A stretch of 64,000 nucleotides of DNA from Rhypophila decipiens (Eukaryota; Ascomycota; Sordariomycetes; Sordariales; Naviculisporaceae), in NCBI GenBank assembly GCA_033297075.1, contig MU858242.1, forward strand, positions 1-64,000. The letters are read 5' to 3'. Position numbers and translations under genes: made by a program. The notes under the pieces were generated by a model, which was not told the DNA's origin, did not search any database, and saw nothing but the letters and a program-made list of their open reading frames with translations. Shown here piece by piece: positions 40,295 through 53,147 of this stretch; within the stretch, counting starts at the first letter, position 1, and every line of letters starts with the position of its first letter.

Positions 40295-42106
40295 TCATCG
40301 TTGCCCGACGATATGCTCGATGCCCTCTGATTGCCTGTCTTGGAGGAAGAGATATGGTTCCAGAGCTCTCGTTAGAGCCTCGGAAGCGTTCTCTCCTTGC
40401 AGATCAAGTCCTCCCATGTCCTCCAACCAGACCTTCCTCATGGTCTCGACGAACCAGGCCCTCGCAGGCAACTTGACCGAAAGCAAGGCTCCGGTAGAAA
40501 GACACCACAGCTTCAGCCCTCTGTCCATTCCCATGGAGCTGTCTCGTGTGCCCGATGTCAGCAATATTCTGAGCCTTGGCGCCTGGACGTTGGCGCCCGT
40601 CTGCGTTCCCACGTTGGCGGAGCAGCCCAGCAGGAATACCAGCGCGGCGAAACAGACGCACCGGTCGACCCAGTTAGACGCAGGCATAGCACTGGTATCT
40701 GTAGTTCCCGTTGTGGGACGGTGGTAGACCATCATCAGCTGGACCTCCAGTTCCTGCAGACGACGGAACAGCCAAATCTCCATGGCCGAGTTGACGCTGT
40801 TGGCATGTCGGGTCCATGCCGTGTGCGCAATGCGACAGTAACTGGCGATATCCTGCAAGATAACCTTCGCCTCGGCTGACAGTGAATCGGATTCGGCGAA
40901 TGCGGTGCCCATTCTCGGAAACGGGTCTTCTTTAGAGGGAAAGACCTGGGGAGGCACACCCCCGGGACCCCAGTCCAACACCATGAGCGGCTCGGTATAC
41001 TCATACATCCGGAGGTACTTGTCCGATAGCACGGCACTATCAAGCACGTAGCTCCCCAGCGCTACCTCACTATCAAGACCACCATCATGAGTGCCAGTCT
41101 CGGACAAACCACAGAGATCCGTCCGAGCCCCAAGAGCATCCCACCCCCCTGCAAGACCAACGAGCCTCAACAAGGCGCGCAAGTGTACCCTGCTCGCCTG
41201 CCGCCCAAAATGACCCGTCCGGACCACAACAGCGTGTTTCTGCGGAAACCTCGCCCACAACTCGGGCATGCCATTCCACATCTCCGTCACGGCGAGATTG
41301 ATAATCGACAAGATCAGCCAAGGGTCGACCTTGCCTCTCCCACCAGCACCGCCAGTTGCAGACTGAGGCCAGGATTCCGAGTACATTGCCAGCCGCGTGC
41401 GAACTTCCCTGAGCGCCCGGCCCAGGAAATACTCTGCCGGGGGCGCCTCGTCTCCTTCGTCGCTTCCGAGTCCAAAGCCCGCGCGCTTGTTCCCTGCTCC
41501 GCCCGTCGTCCAGGATAGAAAGCTCGAGCCATACGACAGCGTCGCGTACATGAGAACTGGATCTTCTACGCAGCGCTTGAGCCGCGCGGAAAAGACGTCG
41601 GCGTGCTGGTCCTTTGCGCTGTTCAAGTCTCGAGATGTAGAGCCAGTCACAAACGGCGAAGATAGCACCGACATGGGCGCAAAGGCCTCGCCGAGGTACA
41701 TGCCACGAAAGACTGAGTACATGGTGCAGTGTATGAGGCGGTGGTTCCCGGCGTCGGTCGAAGCCACGGTGCAGTGGAATGGGTCGGAGGAGTTGTGGGT
41801 TGGGTAGTAAGTTGATATGGATGTGCCTTGTTTCGCGACATCGGTGTTGTTCGTATTTTCAGCTTCAACAAGGCCAAAGTCGGCAAGCGTCGCGCGTCGA
41901 GTGCTTGGCTTGTTATTCGTGCCCGAGTATGATGCACTGCTCTTGGTCCCGTCCCGCCCGGCATTTCGACGAGCATCCTTCTTGACCTCCTGCTTTCGCC
42001 GGTTGGTCTGGACAAAACTGAGGATCCTGGTTCTCTCGTCTCGCTGGCTTCGGGTCAGGGACGCAGAAGATGGAGTTTTGTTTACAAAGAAAAGTTCTTG
42101 GGGCAT
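40295..42106 (-). CDS. Fungal transcription-factor-like protein without a zinc cluster
   Basis: A single-exon frame of 603 codons. The N-terminus (QELFFVNKTPSSASLTRSQR, then RILSFVQTNRRKQEVKK) is the basic opening found in fungal proteins often labelled Tachykinin-family or DUF3468-like. They share the regulatory half of Zn2Cys6 factors but lack the DNA-binding cluster. The rest shows the usual helical pattern: YATLSYGSSFLSW, ILSIINLAVTEMWNG, then AHTAWTRHANSVNSAMEIWL. The role of such proteins is largely unknown; nuclear regulation is inferred. Its 3' end abuts the minisatellite at 40066-40275. Confidence 0.75.
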   Translation of the reverse strand: MPQELFFVNKTPSSASLTRSQRDERTRILSFVQTNRRKQEVKKDARRNAGRDGTKSSASYSGTNNKPSTRRATLADFGLVEAENTNNTDVAKQGTSISTYYPTHNSSDPFHCTVASTDAGNHRLIHCTMYSVFRGMYLGEAFAPMSVLSSPFVTGSTSRDLNSAKDQHADVFSARLKRCVEDPVLMYATLSYGSSFLSWTTGGAGNKRAGFGLGSDEGDEAPPAEYFLGRALREVRTRLAMYSESWPQSATGGAGGRGKVDPWLILSIINLAVTEMWNGMPELWARFPQKHAVVVRTGHFGRQASRVHLRALLRLVGLAGGWDALGARTDLCGLSETGTHDGGLDSEVALGSYVLDSAVLSDKYLRMYEYTEPLMVLDWGPGGVPPQVFPSKEDPFPRMGTAFAESDSLSAEAKVILQDIASYCRIAHTAWTRHANSVNSAMEIWLFRRLQELEVQLMMVYHRPTTGTTDTSAMPASNWVDRCVCFAALVFLLGCSANVGTQTGANVQAPRLRILLTSGTRDSSMGMDRGLKLWCLSTGALLSVKLPARAWFVETMRKVWLEDMGGLDLQGENASEALTRALEPYLFLQDRQSEGIEHIVGQR

Positions 42107-45100
42107 TTCGATACAATCCTGCTGGGATCTCGGATGGAGAGAAATTACGAGAGCACATTTTGTTGTCTACGGGCCGGGGAACGGCTGGTGATATAAGACA
42201 TCAAGGGACTCGCGAGTGACGAGTCGCAATCCGTGGCGGAGCAAGATGCAGCCCAGCTGGCGCATTGGTTAGGTCATCACGGTAGGGCACGAAGGATCAT
42301 TGCACCGCAGCTGTCACGGTGTGGGTGTTGGTCCTGCTGTTTTTTTCGCTCGTTTTGCGGCGCAGTCTCCCGTAGTTTCTCACGGACCCCAACACGGTTT
42401 GTGATGACCCGTACTGCCGGTGAGAAACTTTCTCCGTGTCGCAAGACGGTATCTCCTGATCGGACTTCAACAGGTGCCGTAGCAAGCCCAAGTACCGAGC
42501 TGACGGGTCCAGGCGAGACAGACAGCAAAGCCCATCGGCAGCAGGTCTTGGTTGGCCTCACGTGACCTCATCGCTCCTTACCGGTTGCTGTTGGACAGAC
42601 ACACTCCATTGGTCGCATCATCGAGATCATCTGCAATGCAGTCTCTTGAGCGCACTGTAACTGGGCCAAATACGGATGCAAGTCGCATACCCATCAGATC
42701 ATCGTCTGTAGTGTCGGTTGTTTGCTCTTCGCCCCAAAGAAGTCCAGCGGCGCTGTTGCGCGACAGTGTGGGTTTCCAATATCAGTGTGAATTGGACCCA
42801 AATCGCACTGTCCAGGTCTTGAGACTCTGTTCGCCTGCTCTGGACCTTGTGCTTGTGACAAGAGCTGGAAGCCGAGGCGACAAGTTCGCATTGGGTACGG
42901 AGTCTGTCGATACAGCTTTGACAGGTCGTGGATTTCGTAGCTGGATGTTGTCGCAACTTGCGGTCTGTTTTGGGTTCTTAGGGGTCGTCGCGGAAGGACG
43001 GAACGAGAAATAAAAACGCTCTCATTTCTGGGGGTGGCGACTCAGTTTCGGGACTTGCGCAGCGCACTGGGGCTTGAGTTGGATCCAGCAACGATCACAC
43101 TCCGGGTATATATGAAGTCGCACTTGTGCTCGCAAGCCTCAACTGAAGCTGGTGATAATTTCGGCTCATGGTTTCGCGTTCTGACATTTTGGCGTTTTGT
43201 TCTGTCAGAGTTTGCTCTTTTGTCGCATTCGCTCAACTTTGCTTCTGATGGCTGAAGAGAAGAAGAAAAAGCTCAATGACTTGCCCATATTGCCGAGAAA
43301 AATGTTCTGAAATTGTTCTGTGGCGGAAGGGCGCTGTCGCTTTAGGCTAGCGCGGTTGGGAACGGTGGGGGTCGCTGGGAACAGGGGTCGATTGGCGGCC
43401 AGCCGGCCTCCCACCTTGAGGATTCCGTGAACCGTCAGCTCCGTCTTTTGACGAAAAGGAGGACAAAGTCAGCGAACTGGCACGTGCGTTTCCATGTGAT
43501 AACGGTCTTGGATGATCCCAGCTGGGCGATCATTGGGCCAAAATGGCTCGGCGATTATCGGGTGGGTCTCTCGTGTTCCAGGTCCCGCAATTTTCTCGCA
43601 CACAAATGACAATTTGTTTGATAAATTTCGAGAAATCTATCCGTGGTCCGTTGGGCCGCGGAAAGTTGCCCAAACATGCTCTGGTCTGTTCGATTGTCAT
43701 GGATTGTCAGGGAACGCCTCTCCATAACATCCGCACGACATCCACCACGAACCGGTCATAGCCTCAGGGGGAAGTGGGCTGTTGATCAGTTGTTACCAAA
43801 GGGTTACCAAAAAGCCATGGTAGTCGTTGGGCCCGGATCCGCCCTCTGATTGGCCCGTCCGAGCCTTATCAGTGTAGCTCGAGATAAACTTACATGTTGC
43901 GTGGAAACACAGTGCCAGTCATGCAGAGCCACAGAGATTCCATGAGGGGACACGCACGGCACACCTTCCCGGAGTGTCGGTTTGGCGAACTGTGGTGTGC
44001 CGAACCAGGGGATCGACTAAGTTGTTGAGTCTAGACCATGCCTGGCATCCCAACCTCGTCGCTGCCGCATATCACGGCCAATATATCACTCAGGATAATT
44101 TGCTAAACGGGTAGGATTGTCATTTCTGTTGGGCAAGCATGACAACAATCGATTTGTGTCAAGAACTGCCTTTGACGGCCGCAGAGCTAAGCAAGCTGAA
44201 ACTGCATGGGACATGGACGGCAGGCCATGGCCCATTGACCAATACACAAAATCCCATGTTTGCTGAGGGGTTTGGACGCATCAGCAGCTTTACAAAGACA
44301 AAGGAACTGCCCAATCAAAGGTGGCCGATAATAAAGCCAGCCAATAGCCGTCAGTCCGTGGCCACCTATCCTTAGTGGGGGTGGTCGGGGGGCCATCGGA
44401 GTGGTCCGGGTAAGGTAGGGGTCAAATGGGGTCGGAGCCATTTCTGCTGCAGAAACCGCCAAAACGTCAAAAGACGCTGCTGCTGGATTCGGCCAGCCCA
44501 AAAACCCCTCATTCTCAGCTCGCTAACATTTTGGATTCCTTTGGGACAAGTTGAGAGTAATGCCTCACGCGAGCCAGTGTAGAATATTGAGTGAATAAAC
44601 GGGACTGCCGTTGGTCTAAAACGGCAAAAGCAAGCAATAGCATGGGATGAAGAACTGATTCAACTGAATTATCGCTCGTCGCGTGTTAGTGACTGTCTCA
44701 GGGCCAACGATTAGCGATGGGGTGCATGGGGCCGCGCTGGGACCAACTCGGGGTCAAACCTTGGAACATCGGGAACAATAGAAAAGGCAGAACCTGGAGA
44801 CCCTGCACACAGCGTCACGGACAAGGGCACAAGAGCGGAATGGGTGGGCGGCTCGCGCAGTGGCCCCACGCACCCCGCCACCCCAGCGCCCCCGCGGGGC
44901 ACTCCTTTCTCTCACAGGACTCAGGACTCGAACAAGGTCACGCTCCGACTGACGGCCGATAAAATACATTAGATGGACAGCTCCCAATTGACTCGCTTTC
45001 TTTCACAGCATTGTTCTTTCCGACTCCATTCTTGACAACCACCACAATTCTCAACCAGGGCTACTCTTTTACTCGGTTGCACCCTTGAATTTTCTCCTTT

Positions 45101-45156
45101 ACAACTTACATTTCTTAACAAAAACACTTCCTTGATACCCCTCACACACCGCAAAT
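42107..45156. other. 3-kb divergent intergenic region
   Basis: Lies between the transcription-factor-like gene (minus) and glutamine synthetase (plus). Short overlapping frames on both strands lack domains and splice structure. A TATA-like ATAAAATAC lies near 44959, about 195 bases before the glutamine synthetase ATG, and a CT-rich leader follows it. Confidence 0.5.
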
Positions 45157-46421
45157 ATGGCCACCGAACAAGTGTCGCGAACTGCCACCCTCAAGAAGTA
45201 CGAGCTTCTTGACCAGAAGGACATCCTCCTTGCTGAGTACATCTGGATTGATGCCGATGGCGAGACTCGTTCCAAGACCAGAGTAAGCCTTGACGCGACA
45301 GTCAGATAACGAAACAACCACTGACGCATTATTGTCTTCAGACTCTCGACGCTACCAAGGAGTGGACTACCGAGACCCTCCCCGTCTGGAACTTTGATGG
45401 TTCCTCGACCGGCCAGGCTCCTGGCGAGAACTCCGATGTCTACATCCGCCCTGTTGCCATCTATGCCGACCCTCTCCGCCGCGGAAAGAACATCCTGTAA
45501 GCCTTTCTGGACCGAAACTCATGTTTCTGGTCTCGATGCTAACAGAATGTCTGCAGTGTCCTGACCGAGTGCTGGAACCACGACGGAACCCCCAACAAGT
45601 TCAACTACCGCCACGAGTGCGCCAAGCTCATGTCTGCTCATGCCGAGCACGAGCCTTGGTTCGGCCTCGAGCAAGAGTATACTCTCCTCGACCTCAACGA
45701 CCGTCCTTTCGGCTGGCCCCAAAACGGATACCCCGCTCCCCAGGGTCCCTACTACTGCGGTGTCGGTTCCGGCAAGGTTGTCCAGCGTGATATCGTCGAG
45801 GCCCACCTCCGCGCCTGCATCTACGCTGGTGTTACCATCTCCGGCACCAACGCCGAGGTCATGCCCGCCCAGTGGGAGTACCAGATCGGCCCTTGCGAGG
45901 GCATCAAGATGGGTGATGACCTCTGGGTCGCCCGCTACCTGCTCGCCCGTGTGGCTGAGGACTTTGGCGCCAAGGTGTCTCTCCACCCCAAGCCCATCCC
46001 CGGTGACTGGAACGGTGCCGGCCTCCACAGCAACTTCTCCACCAAGGAGATGCGTGTCGAGGGTGGCATGAAGCACATCGAGGCTGCTATTGAGAAGCTC
46101 AGCAAGCGCCACCAAGAACACATTGCCGTCTACGGCGAGGACAACGACAAGCGTCTTACCGGCCGCCACGAGACTGGTGCCATCGACCAGTTCTCCTCTG
46201 GTGTTGCCAACCGTGGCGCCTCGATCCGCATTCCCCGCGAGTGCGCCGCCAAGGGCTACGGCTACTTTGAGGACCGCAGACCCGCCTCCAACGCTGACCC
46301 ATACCGTGTCACCGGTATCCTTATGGAGTCGTACGTATTTCCTATCCTGCCAAGAACTGACGTCATTGAACATCTTTGAACTAACGTTATCTGCAGTGTC
46401 TTTGGTGCCGTCTCTGAGTAA
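45157..46421 (+). CDS. GLN1: Glutamine synthetase, type II
   Basis: Four exons (45157-45282, 45342-45496, 45557-46330, 46397-46421) give 359 residues, the normal length for the eukaryotic enzyme. It joins ammonia and glutamate with ATP in the cytosol. The N-terminal beta-grasp shows [14 protein letters not shown]. The catalytic barrel shows [28 protein letters not shown] with the metal-binding glutamates, then [15 protein letters not shown] and [14 protein letters not shown] near the end. The last exon encodes only eight residues (VFGAVSE preceded by a split Ser). Codon use is strongly biased to C-ending codons, as expected of a highly expressed gene. A long frame on the opposite strand comes from this bias. 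Confidence 0.97.
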
Positions 46422-49400
46422 GGGAGTTAACTTTTTAGCGCGGTGCGGGGGAGAGATCCTAGATACACTTGCAATGGGGCAGTCGTATGATGATGCATTG
46501 TTTTTTTGCTATACAGCTTTGGCGTTCAACGGGTAGCCTATGGTCTGGCGGTTCATTTAAGATATCACTTCGTTTTCTTCACTTCTTTCCATCTCTTTTC
46601 GGCTTTGTAGTATCATACCAATGAACCATTGCTTGAGTTGATCACAATTACCCTTGCTTGCGTACTTGCCTGTGTTTCCCTTCGTTTACCTTGTTATACC
46701 ATACTAATGTTCTATGTATCCATATTTTTTTGTCCTTTCAGATATTTAACAGAGACTTCACATATGTCATTCATTACGCTGTCGTGCATAATTCCGTCCA
46801 TTTGCAGAATGCCTGTCAGCATGACTGCATGCATACGTCGAGAAAGGCTCCGGCTGGTTTTGTTGTTCTTCGACATTGGGCCTCTGCACGTTCCGGTCTT
46901 TTTCTCATCTTCATGTCCTTTATCGGGTGAGACACTTTCACTGGATCACTGTCTTGGACTCAGACTCATCAGCGTGCAGATATGTGGCTTCTGATCGGTT
47001 CAAGTGAAGCTATTCACAGATGGGCCTCCAAAAACAAAATACATCACTCTTAAACCTTTTCAAGACTACCCTCCCAGCACACTGAGTTTCTTACAGTTGG
47101 TGAACAGAGTCTCGGACTAGGAGAATTGCATGAGCTCACGTTTGCCTTCATGTTGGTACTGATACAGACTCAGCGAACCCTTGGCAATGACCGAGACCCT
47201 GTCGCTCCATGGATCTTCCTATGAGGATCGTACGCCGGACTTGCGCACGACAATCGCTTGACTGGGCCAACACGATCTGACAAGAACTAAAACTCGGACT
47301 TTTTTGCTACGCATCCTTTTGACAGGCACAGAGCTGCTTGGAACCAACCAGCTGTGTTGGCCAGACAACTCGACTCCAACCAAGTGGCTGGCTAGTATTG
47401 TCCCTAATGCTTTGTCTGTAGACTTTGTTGCAGGCGGAACAATCGCGGGCCCCTGATACGCAAGACCCCTTGATCAGGGTCGAGTGAGTGGCGTTTTACA
47501 CTTCTCACGACGGGCAAATCGTGCAACCGCACACGTTGATCCATCTTGTCATACAATGAAGCGGTCATGGTTTCAGTGCGGGCACTGCCGCGAAGAATAT
47601 TCTTTGGTGCTTCCATGCAAAAGGAGTTTACGATGTTCGTATGGGGGTGTGTAGTGTACGATGTGTACAGAGATACAGGGATGATGTCATGGTACGCTAC
47701 CCGTAGGTGTAGACACCCTTTCAAGTTCACGATACCCGGAGCTGGCATCGGCTTCGGATACGGCCATGGTGCCACTCGACCGGCGCACTGCATTTGCGTT
47801 ACATCTAAGCAGAAGTGAACTCATCGCGAACCGCACTGCCGCTCCCCGTCAAGATGTCAAATGTTCGTGAGGATGATGAGCCACTTGCATAAGAGTAAAG
47901 GTGACGACGTATTAGGTAATTCGTTCGTCTTGGCTGGTAATCAGCGTCACAGTGTTCCATGATCAGCGTATTCATTACGTGTACACGTGTAATTACGCAA
48001 TGTCAAGAACATTCAGGGTCTGCTTTGTTGGCTGGGCGCTAAATGGTGATGCAAAAACATTGACGATCACCCGCTCATCATATGCACGTTTACTACCGAT
48101 AGGGCCTTGACGTCCTGGACCCTGAACCGCCATCGAGATGGTGAAGCTATCGTGATGACGCCGGTGACGTTGACGATGTCGACGCCAACGCCAGCCCAAC
48201 ACCGCGATATCACCCGTATGTACCCCGACCCGGGCAGCAACTGCAGATCCATCCGTATCCCGGTGGCGGATGCGGAGCCGAGGCCATCAAGAAACGGGGA
48301 CGGAGATTGCCGGACAAAGCCGGTGGGCCCTGATTTTCATTTCCTTGTGCATTACTCGATAATATCGAAATCGGGAATTGTCGTTTGGATTTCCATTTCC
48401 ATTTCACCAGCAATTTAGCGTTCCAACTTTGTTTCCCGAGTCCCGTGATCCTCGGCGCCGTTCGGCTTGGGCGCACTGGCGGCTCCATCTTTGATAACGC
48501 TTGGCGATTTATGACTCCAACTTTAACCGTCAGACTTGAGATGAACCAGACTTTCCATTCTTGGCCAAGACTTTTTTGGTTTCCACGAAAATGGGCATTG
48601 CCCAACGCCAAGAATGGTGACCATATCTTCACTTGGCTGGTTGCCTCAACTCATCTCTGCCAAGACTGTCAAATCGCATCGTCAACTCCGGCCTGCACAG
48701 CCCTCATCGGGCATGATGCATCTCACTAAATCGAGAAGGGCAAGTTTGCCGCCCGCACAAAGTGGATCCTGATGCTTATCATTTCTCCAATGCCAAATAA
48801 GAGAAAAACGGAAACGGGTACTGGCGGTTTTAGGCTCACCGACAGCAGTGTATGTAATACGATCGAGTCAACTCACCGAGATCATGTGAGAACCCTGTGA
48901 CCTTTTCGTGATAGTGTAACCGACGTACACGTGTACGTATACTACAGAGTATGGATACTGTGTAGGCGCAGCATGCGGATGGTGTTACGGGGGACAAGTC
49001 TGGGCTGAAAACACGAGTTGAACACGAAAACTGGACCACCTGGTACAGACTATCACCAAAGAGCCGAGGTGGTGAACATGCCTTGTGGCTGTGAAGGGTA
49101 ACATGATCGTACTACCTTCAATATCCGTATTGCATAGGCAAACAATGCTGAAACCGCGACTGTGCCGTAATAACCACCCAATACAAGCGAGTCATCTTTG
49201 ATATTGACGGTCTTCGATAGCCATGAATCTTATCTGAACCCAAAAGGAGAAGCTTATCTGCGTGCAGCCCTTATCTGCGCAACGACGACATATTGCATCT
49301 GTGGATTAATTAAAGTTCTCTCAATGGTGTGGTACTACGTATGTGGCTTATATCGAGATATCGATGCGAGTCCGATCTTATCTAAAGTTTGGAATCAGAC

Positions 49401-50540
49401 GTAGGTGGCTTTGTTATCACCGTAACGTCTGTCATGAGCGATGTTCAGCGTTATCTTTACAAGCTCCGTCACGGTGTGAACGGCAATCACAGCCATACTA
49501 TTCTACTCCAAAATGACATATCACATGATCTACGGCAGATAGACTAAAGTGGGATGTACCAAAAAAAGAAAAGAGAAAAGTCCTTAACAAAACAAAGCAT
49601 GCAGCACCTTATCTCAAGGAATATCGGACTACTCTGGCTGAGCTTATATTGGTAGTTAGTCCGGCTCAACAACTGGGAAGTTGTACCCGATTTTAGGAAG
49701 AAAAGGGGGTCGATCACATGGCAGCAGGTGCCCACGGAGAAAAAGGGTCCGATCTACCGGTAGATCTACCCCTATTCAGATAATTGTTGCTGTTTTGTTT
49801 ATTGCCTTGTATAAGGAGTGATTACTTATAGAGAAAGGGAGCGACCTTTGGAGCAAGGAAATAACGTTACGAAGCCTGGTAGACTGTTACTTTGTGAAAG
49901 GTTTACTAAGTATAGTCTGAAAATGTTGATTCTGGAAAGGAGAAGGATCTCTCCTGCGTGCCGTACTTATAGGCAGGGCTTCCTACGGAATGGGCACTGC
50001 TGGAAACTCAGGTTCTAGTGCCTGAGGCAGAAATACCGAAATGCCGTAACAGCAGGGCAAGCAAGCGGAGAACGACGAAAGTTTAACTTCGTGTGGGGGT
50101 TTCTTTTTCAGGCACATAATAAACTGACTTTTCCTTTTGGTGTTTACTACTTCATTTGCAGACATTAGGTTTAGGTATACTCTAGGGAGAACATTTTGCA
50201 ACGAAAGTCAACAGCCAAGTTGTACAAAAGGAGCAGACAGTCCGCGGTGTTGGAACATTCTCTTCCTCTCCCAAACAAACACTCGAGCTCGACCTTTCCA
50301 GACAGCAGAAACAACACCAGCCCCCGAAGTCCTACCGCTAGTGTAAGGACTAGATCTCAGATAAACTCCTTGAAAGAGAAACAATACTAACCAGTCTAAC
50401 CAGACTCATTCGACAACCAAGTCGACAGGCAATCACCAACAGCACAAGCCAGCAAGAGCCTCAACAACAAGAACAACACATCCCGCCACCACCACCACCG
50501 CCGCCAAAAAATCGCATACCACCGCCGCACACAGTCAAGC
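46422..50540. other. 4.1-kb gene-free region
   Basis: No frame here is convincing on either strand. Minor features are perfect palindromes: ACGTGTACACGT at about 47977, ACGTACACGTGTACGT at 48923-48938, and GATCTACCGGTAGATC at 49752-49767. I saw no tRNA or rRNA. Confidence 0.5.
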
Positions 50541-50948
50541 ATGTCGACCTCAGATAGACTGTACTCACTCAAGCTGGGCGAAGACCTCCAGAAGCTGGGC
50601 GAGAAGTGGGCAAGACTGAGCCGAGAGGTACAACAGGCAAAGGACGACTTCTTCAAAATGCTAATGGGGCCAAAGAAATATCCAGAAGAAGAACGCCGCA
50701 GGAACCAAATCGAGCTGTACGAGAAAGAATGGGAGCTTGGTAATCTTACTGGAGGTATCAAAGTGAAGCAGAGCGAGCATCTCACTTTTCTGAGCATTAT
50801 CGCCAAAGCCGACCAAAAGAAGGAGGAGGAGGAGGAGAACAAAGCAGCCAAAAAGGAGGACAACAAGGACTCCGACGAGAATAAGACCACCTGCCAGGGC
50901 TGGGGCAATTCCGACGATGGCCCTTGGGGCCCGAACCCCGGGTGGTAG
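50541..50948 (+). CDS. Small charged helical protein of unknown function
   Basis: A frame of 135 codons. The first two thirds are predicted helical (LGEDLQKLGEKWARLSREVQ), then comes a run of Glu and Lys (KKEEEEENKAAKKEDNK), and it ends in a Trp/Gly/Pro motif (GWGNSDDGPWGPNPGW). No signal peptide or known domain. The unusual C-terminal motif and the charge make chance unlikely, but I do not recognise the family. Confidence 0.45.
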   Translation: MSTSDRLYSLKLGEDLQKLGEKWARLSREVQQAKDDFFKMLMGPKKYPEEERRRNQIELYEKEWELGNLTGGIKVKQSEHLTFLSIIAKADQKKEEEEENKAAKKEDNKDSDENKTTCQGWGNSDDGPWGPNPGW

Positions 50949-51886
50949 TTTACAAGTATTCACCTTGGTGTATGTCATTTATTGATACGGGCACTGTATC
51001 CGTGTAATAGTCCTGAATAGAAATACAATTTGTTCATTTGTTGACTGTTTTTTGAACTTTCTTTTGTGTGTTCGAGTGAAGATTCATATACAGTTTTTGA
51101 CTAGAGATTGACTTCGTCCACCAAACTCGTGTCATCAGCATCATGACCACAGAGACCAAGACATTTTTCATTACATTTAGGAAATAGGAATCGTGATGGC
51201 CAGAGGACCCAGTAGCTGGGCAGTGATCTAGTACGTGCCCGTTCCCATGACTCTTTGCCGAGACAGACGCTGATTCAACAACCTGGCAAAGTGGCAATTA
51301 CGGTCGCAATGTTGTCCTGTTCCGGTTCGAGGACACAATCGCTCGCTTTCGACCAGATATGAAGACCGAGGGGTCAGCACTACTTAGCAGTACTACCACT
51401 CTGCGTCGTGTAACGTTGGCTGTAAGTGACAGTGACGGGTAAACGGGACTGTCCTCGGACTCTGGAGAGTTGAAAGACTCGAGATGTCGTCTTTTGCAAG
51501 GTTCCAATAAGGATGCAAGCGGTTCGATAGTTCAGCCCTCAGTGAGAATATTTCTAGAAGGCGACCTCTTATCCCCGAACGAGTGAGACCGGTCCGAGTC
51601 TAAGGGGATTACCTACCTAAGCAAGATAGTACAGGAGGGACTTACAGGAGCTCTAGTCGCTTGGCAAGCTGACGAGTATTGTGAAAAGAGAAGAAAAGTC
51701 TGGAACGCCGGAACAGGACAAGTGGATATGGACGACCTCGGTCTTAAGCAGGCCCAAGAAAGCAAACAGACACGAGGACCCAGACAGAGACGGTGATGAG
51801 GATAACACGGCATTACGAAAACTTCTCATGACGGCTAGAATCTAACTGATTACATGTACCCTGTGAGTCTCTTGACGGATTCTGAA
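50949..51886. other. Intergenic region
   Basis: Between two plus-strand genes. Nothing recognisable. Confidence 0.4.
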
Positions 51887-51894
51887 TATAAATA
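51887..51894 (+). promoter_or_regulatory. TATA box of the pseudoprotease gene
   Basis: TATAAATA lies about 100 bases before the ATG at 51988. Confidence 0.5.
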
Positions 51895-51987
51895 GGATGT
51901 CCTCCGCGCCCAAAAAGATGAATATCATTATACCTCAAGCAGACAGAGGCACTTGGAACTCTTCTTCTTCAAGACCAGGGCTTCACT

Positions 51988-52946
51988 ATGATCTTGACAA
52001 CTCCCATCCTAGGCGTCTTGGCCCTCGTGGCTCGCGTCTCGGCCGCCCCAAGCCCCGACGCTCTCCTCGCCAGAGCACCCCCCGTCCAGATCAAGACACT
52101 CAGCGCCACCCAAATCGCCCCCTTCCTCAACAAGGCCAACGCCCCTTTCTCGCCCAACTCCTCCCTCTCGGCGCGGGACTCGGAAGAACCCTCTGACCGT
52201 CTCACCTCCCGCACAATCGTCGGCACCGACAACCGCGTCCTCTGGCCCTCGCCCGACTACCCCTACTCAGCGGTCGGCAAGCTAACCTTTAGTTCCGGCC
52301 CGGCCTGCACAGGCACCATGATCGGCCGCCGCCACGTCGCCACAGCGAAGCAGTGCCTCCCGTCCCTTTCTTCCCCCTGGAGCGCCCGCTTCGCCCCGAG
52401 CTACTACGACGGCGAGCGGCTGGGCGGCTCCAATGCCATTGCCGTCTTCATCCCCAATTCGCTCACCCCCGTCGGAGTGTGCGGGTACAAAGAGGACTGG
52501 GCGATTATCGTCCTTGCGGATCCCATCGGCGATACCGCCACCGGCTGGTTCGGTTCCAAGCAGATTAATTGTACTGCGCAGAGGAATATTGCTAACTGGG
52601 TGAGCTTTTTTGTTTCTGTCCCTCCTCATCATCGTTTAAAAGGTACGGCACTGACTGGTGGACTTAAAAGTTCCACACGGGCTGGCCAGCCGACAAGGGC
52701 GGTAACCGACCGTACCGACAAGAGGCCATCACCGTCACGCGCTGCGACGAGTGCGCCCCCGGCGGACCCCTCGAGACGGACGCTGACGTCTTGGCCGGCC
52801 AGACCGGTGGTCCTCTGTGGCTGTGGGAGAACGGCAGCCGGTACCTGTACGGCATGGCGAGTTACGGCGCCGTGGGCAGGAACTATTTTGCTTCGGGTCC
52901 CAACTTTTATGGCGCCATTGGTGCTGCTTATAGCGCGTACCCTTGA
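51988..52946 (+). CDS. Secreted trypsin-fold protein lacking the catalytic His and Ser (pseudoprotease)
   Basis: Two exons (51988-52599, 52671-52946) give 295 residues. A signal peptide (MILTTPILGVLALVARVSAA) is followed by a pro-region of about 55 residues and a chymotrypsin-like fold. The layout matches fungal glutamyl-endopeptidase-like S1 proteases. But the TA-x-HC site reads TAKQC, with Gln122 in place of His (codon CAG, 52351-52353). The GQSGGPLW site reads GQTGGPLW, with Thr249 in place of the nucleophilic Ser (codon ACC, 52803-52805). Asp170 (KEDWAIIVL) is kept. The frame is intact and conserved elsewhere, so it is not simply decaying. It may bind a protease inhibitor or substrate without cutting. 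It converges on the DUF3176 gene. Confidence 0.8.
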
Positions 52947-53147
52947 GGGCCTCTCGTCTTTTATCGAAGAATGGGTCCGGGTTCACGCTGGTAGACCGTA
53001 GTTGATATAACTGACTGATATCATCTATCTTCTTCTTTATCCCTATTGCTTTAGGAATACATGTAGGCTGTTGAGTATGTTCTTGCACACTCAAAAAAGA
53101 CAAGGAAATACACCCGTCGCGTTGGACATGAGAATCAGAAACCTCCC

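Noticed and set aside
45519..46373. 284-codon open frame opposite glutamine synthetase
   Set aside because: A by-product of the strong C-ending codon bias of the glutamine synthetase gene.
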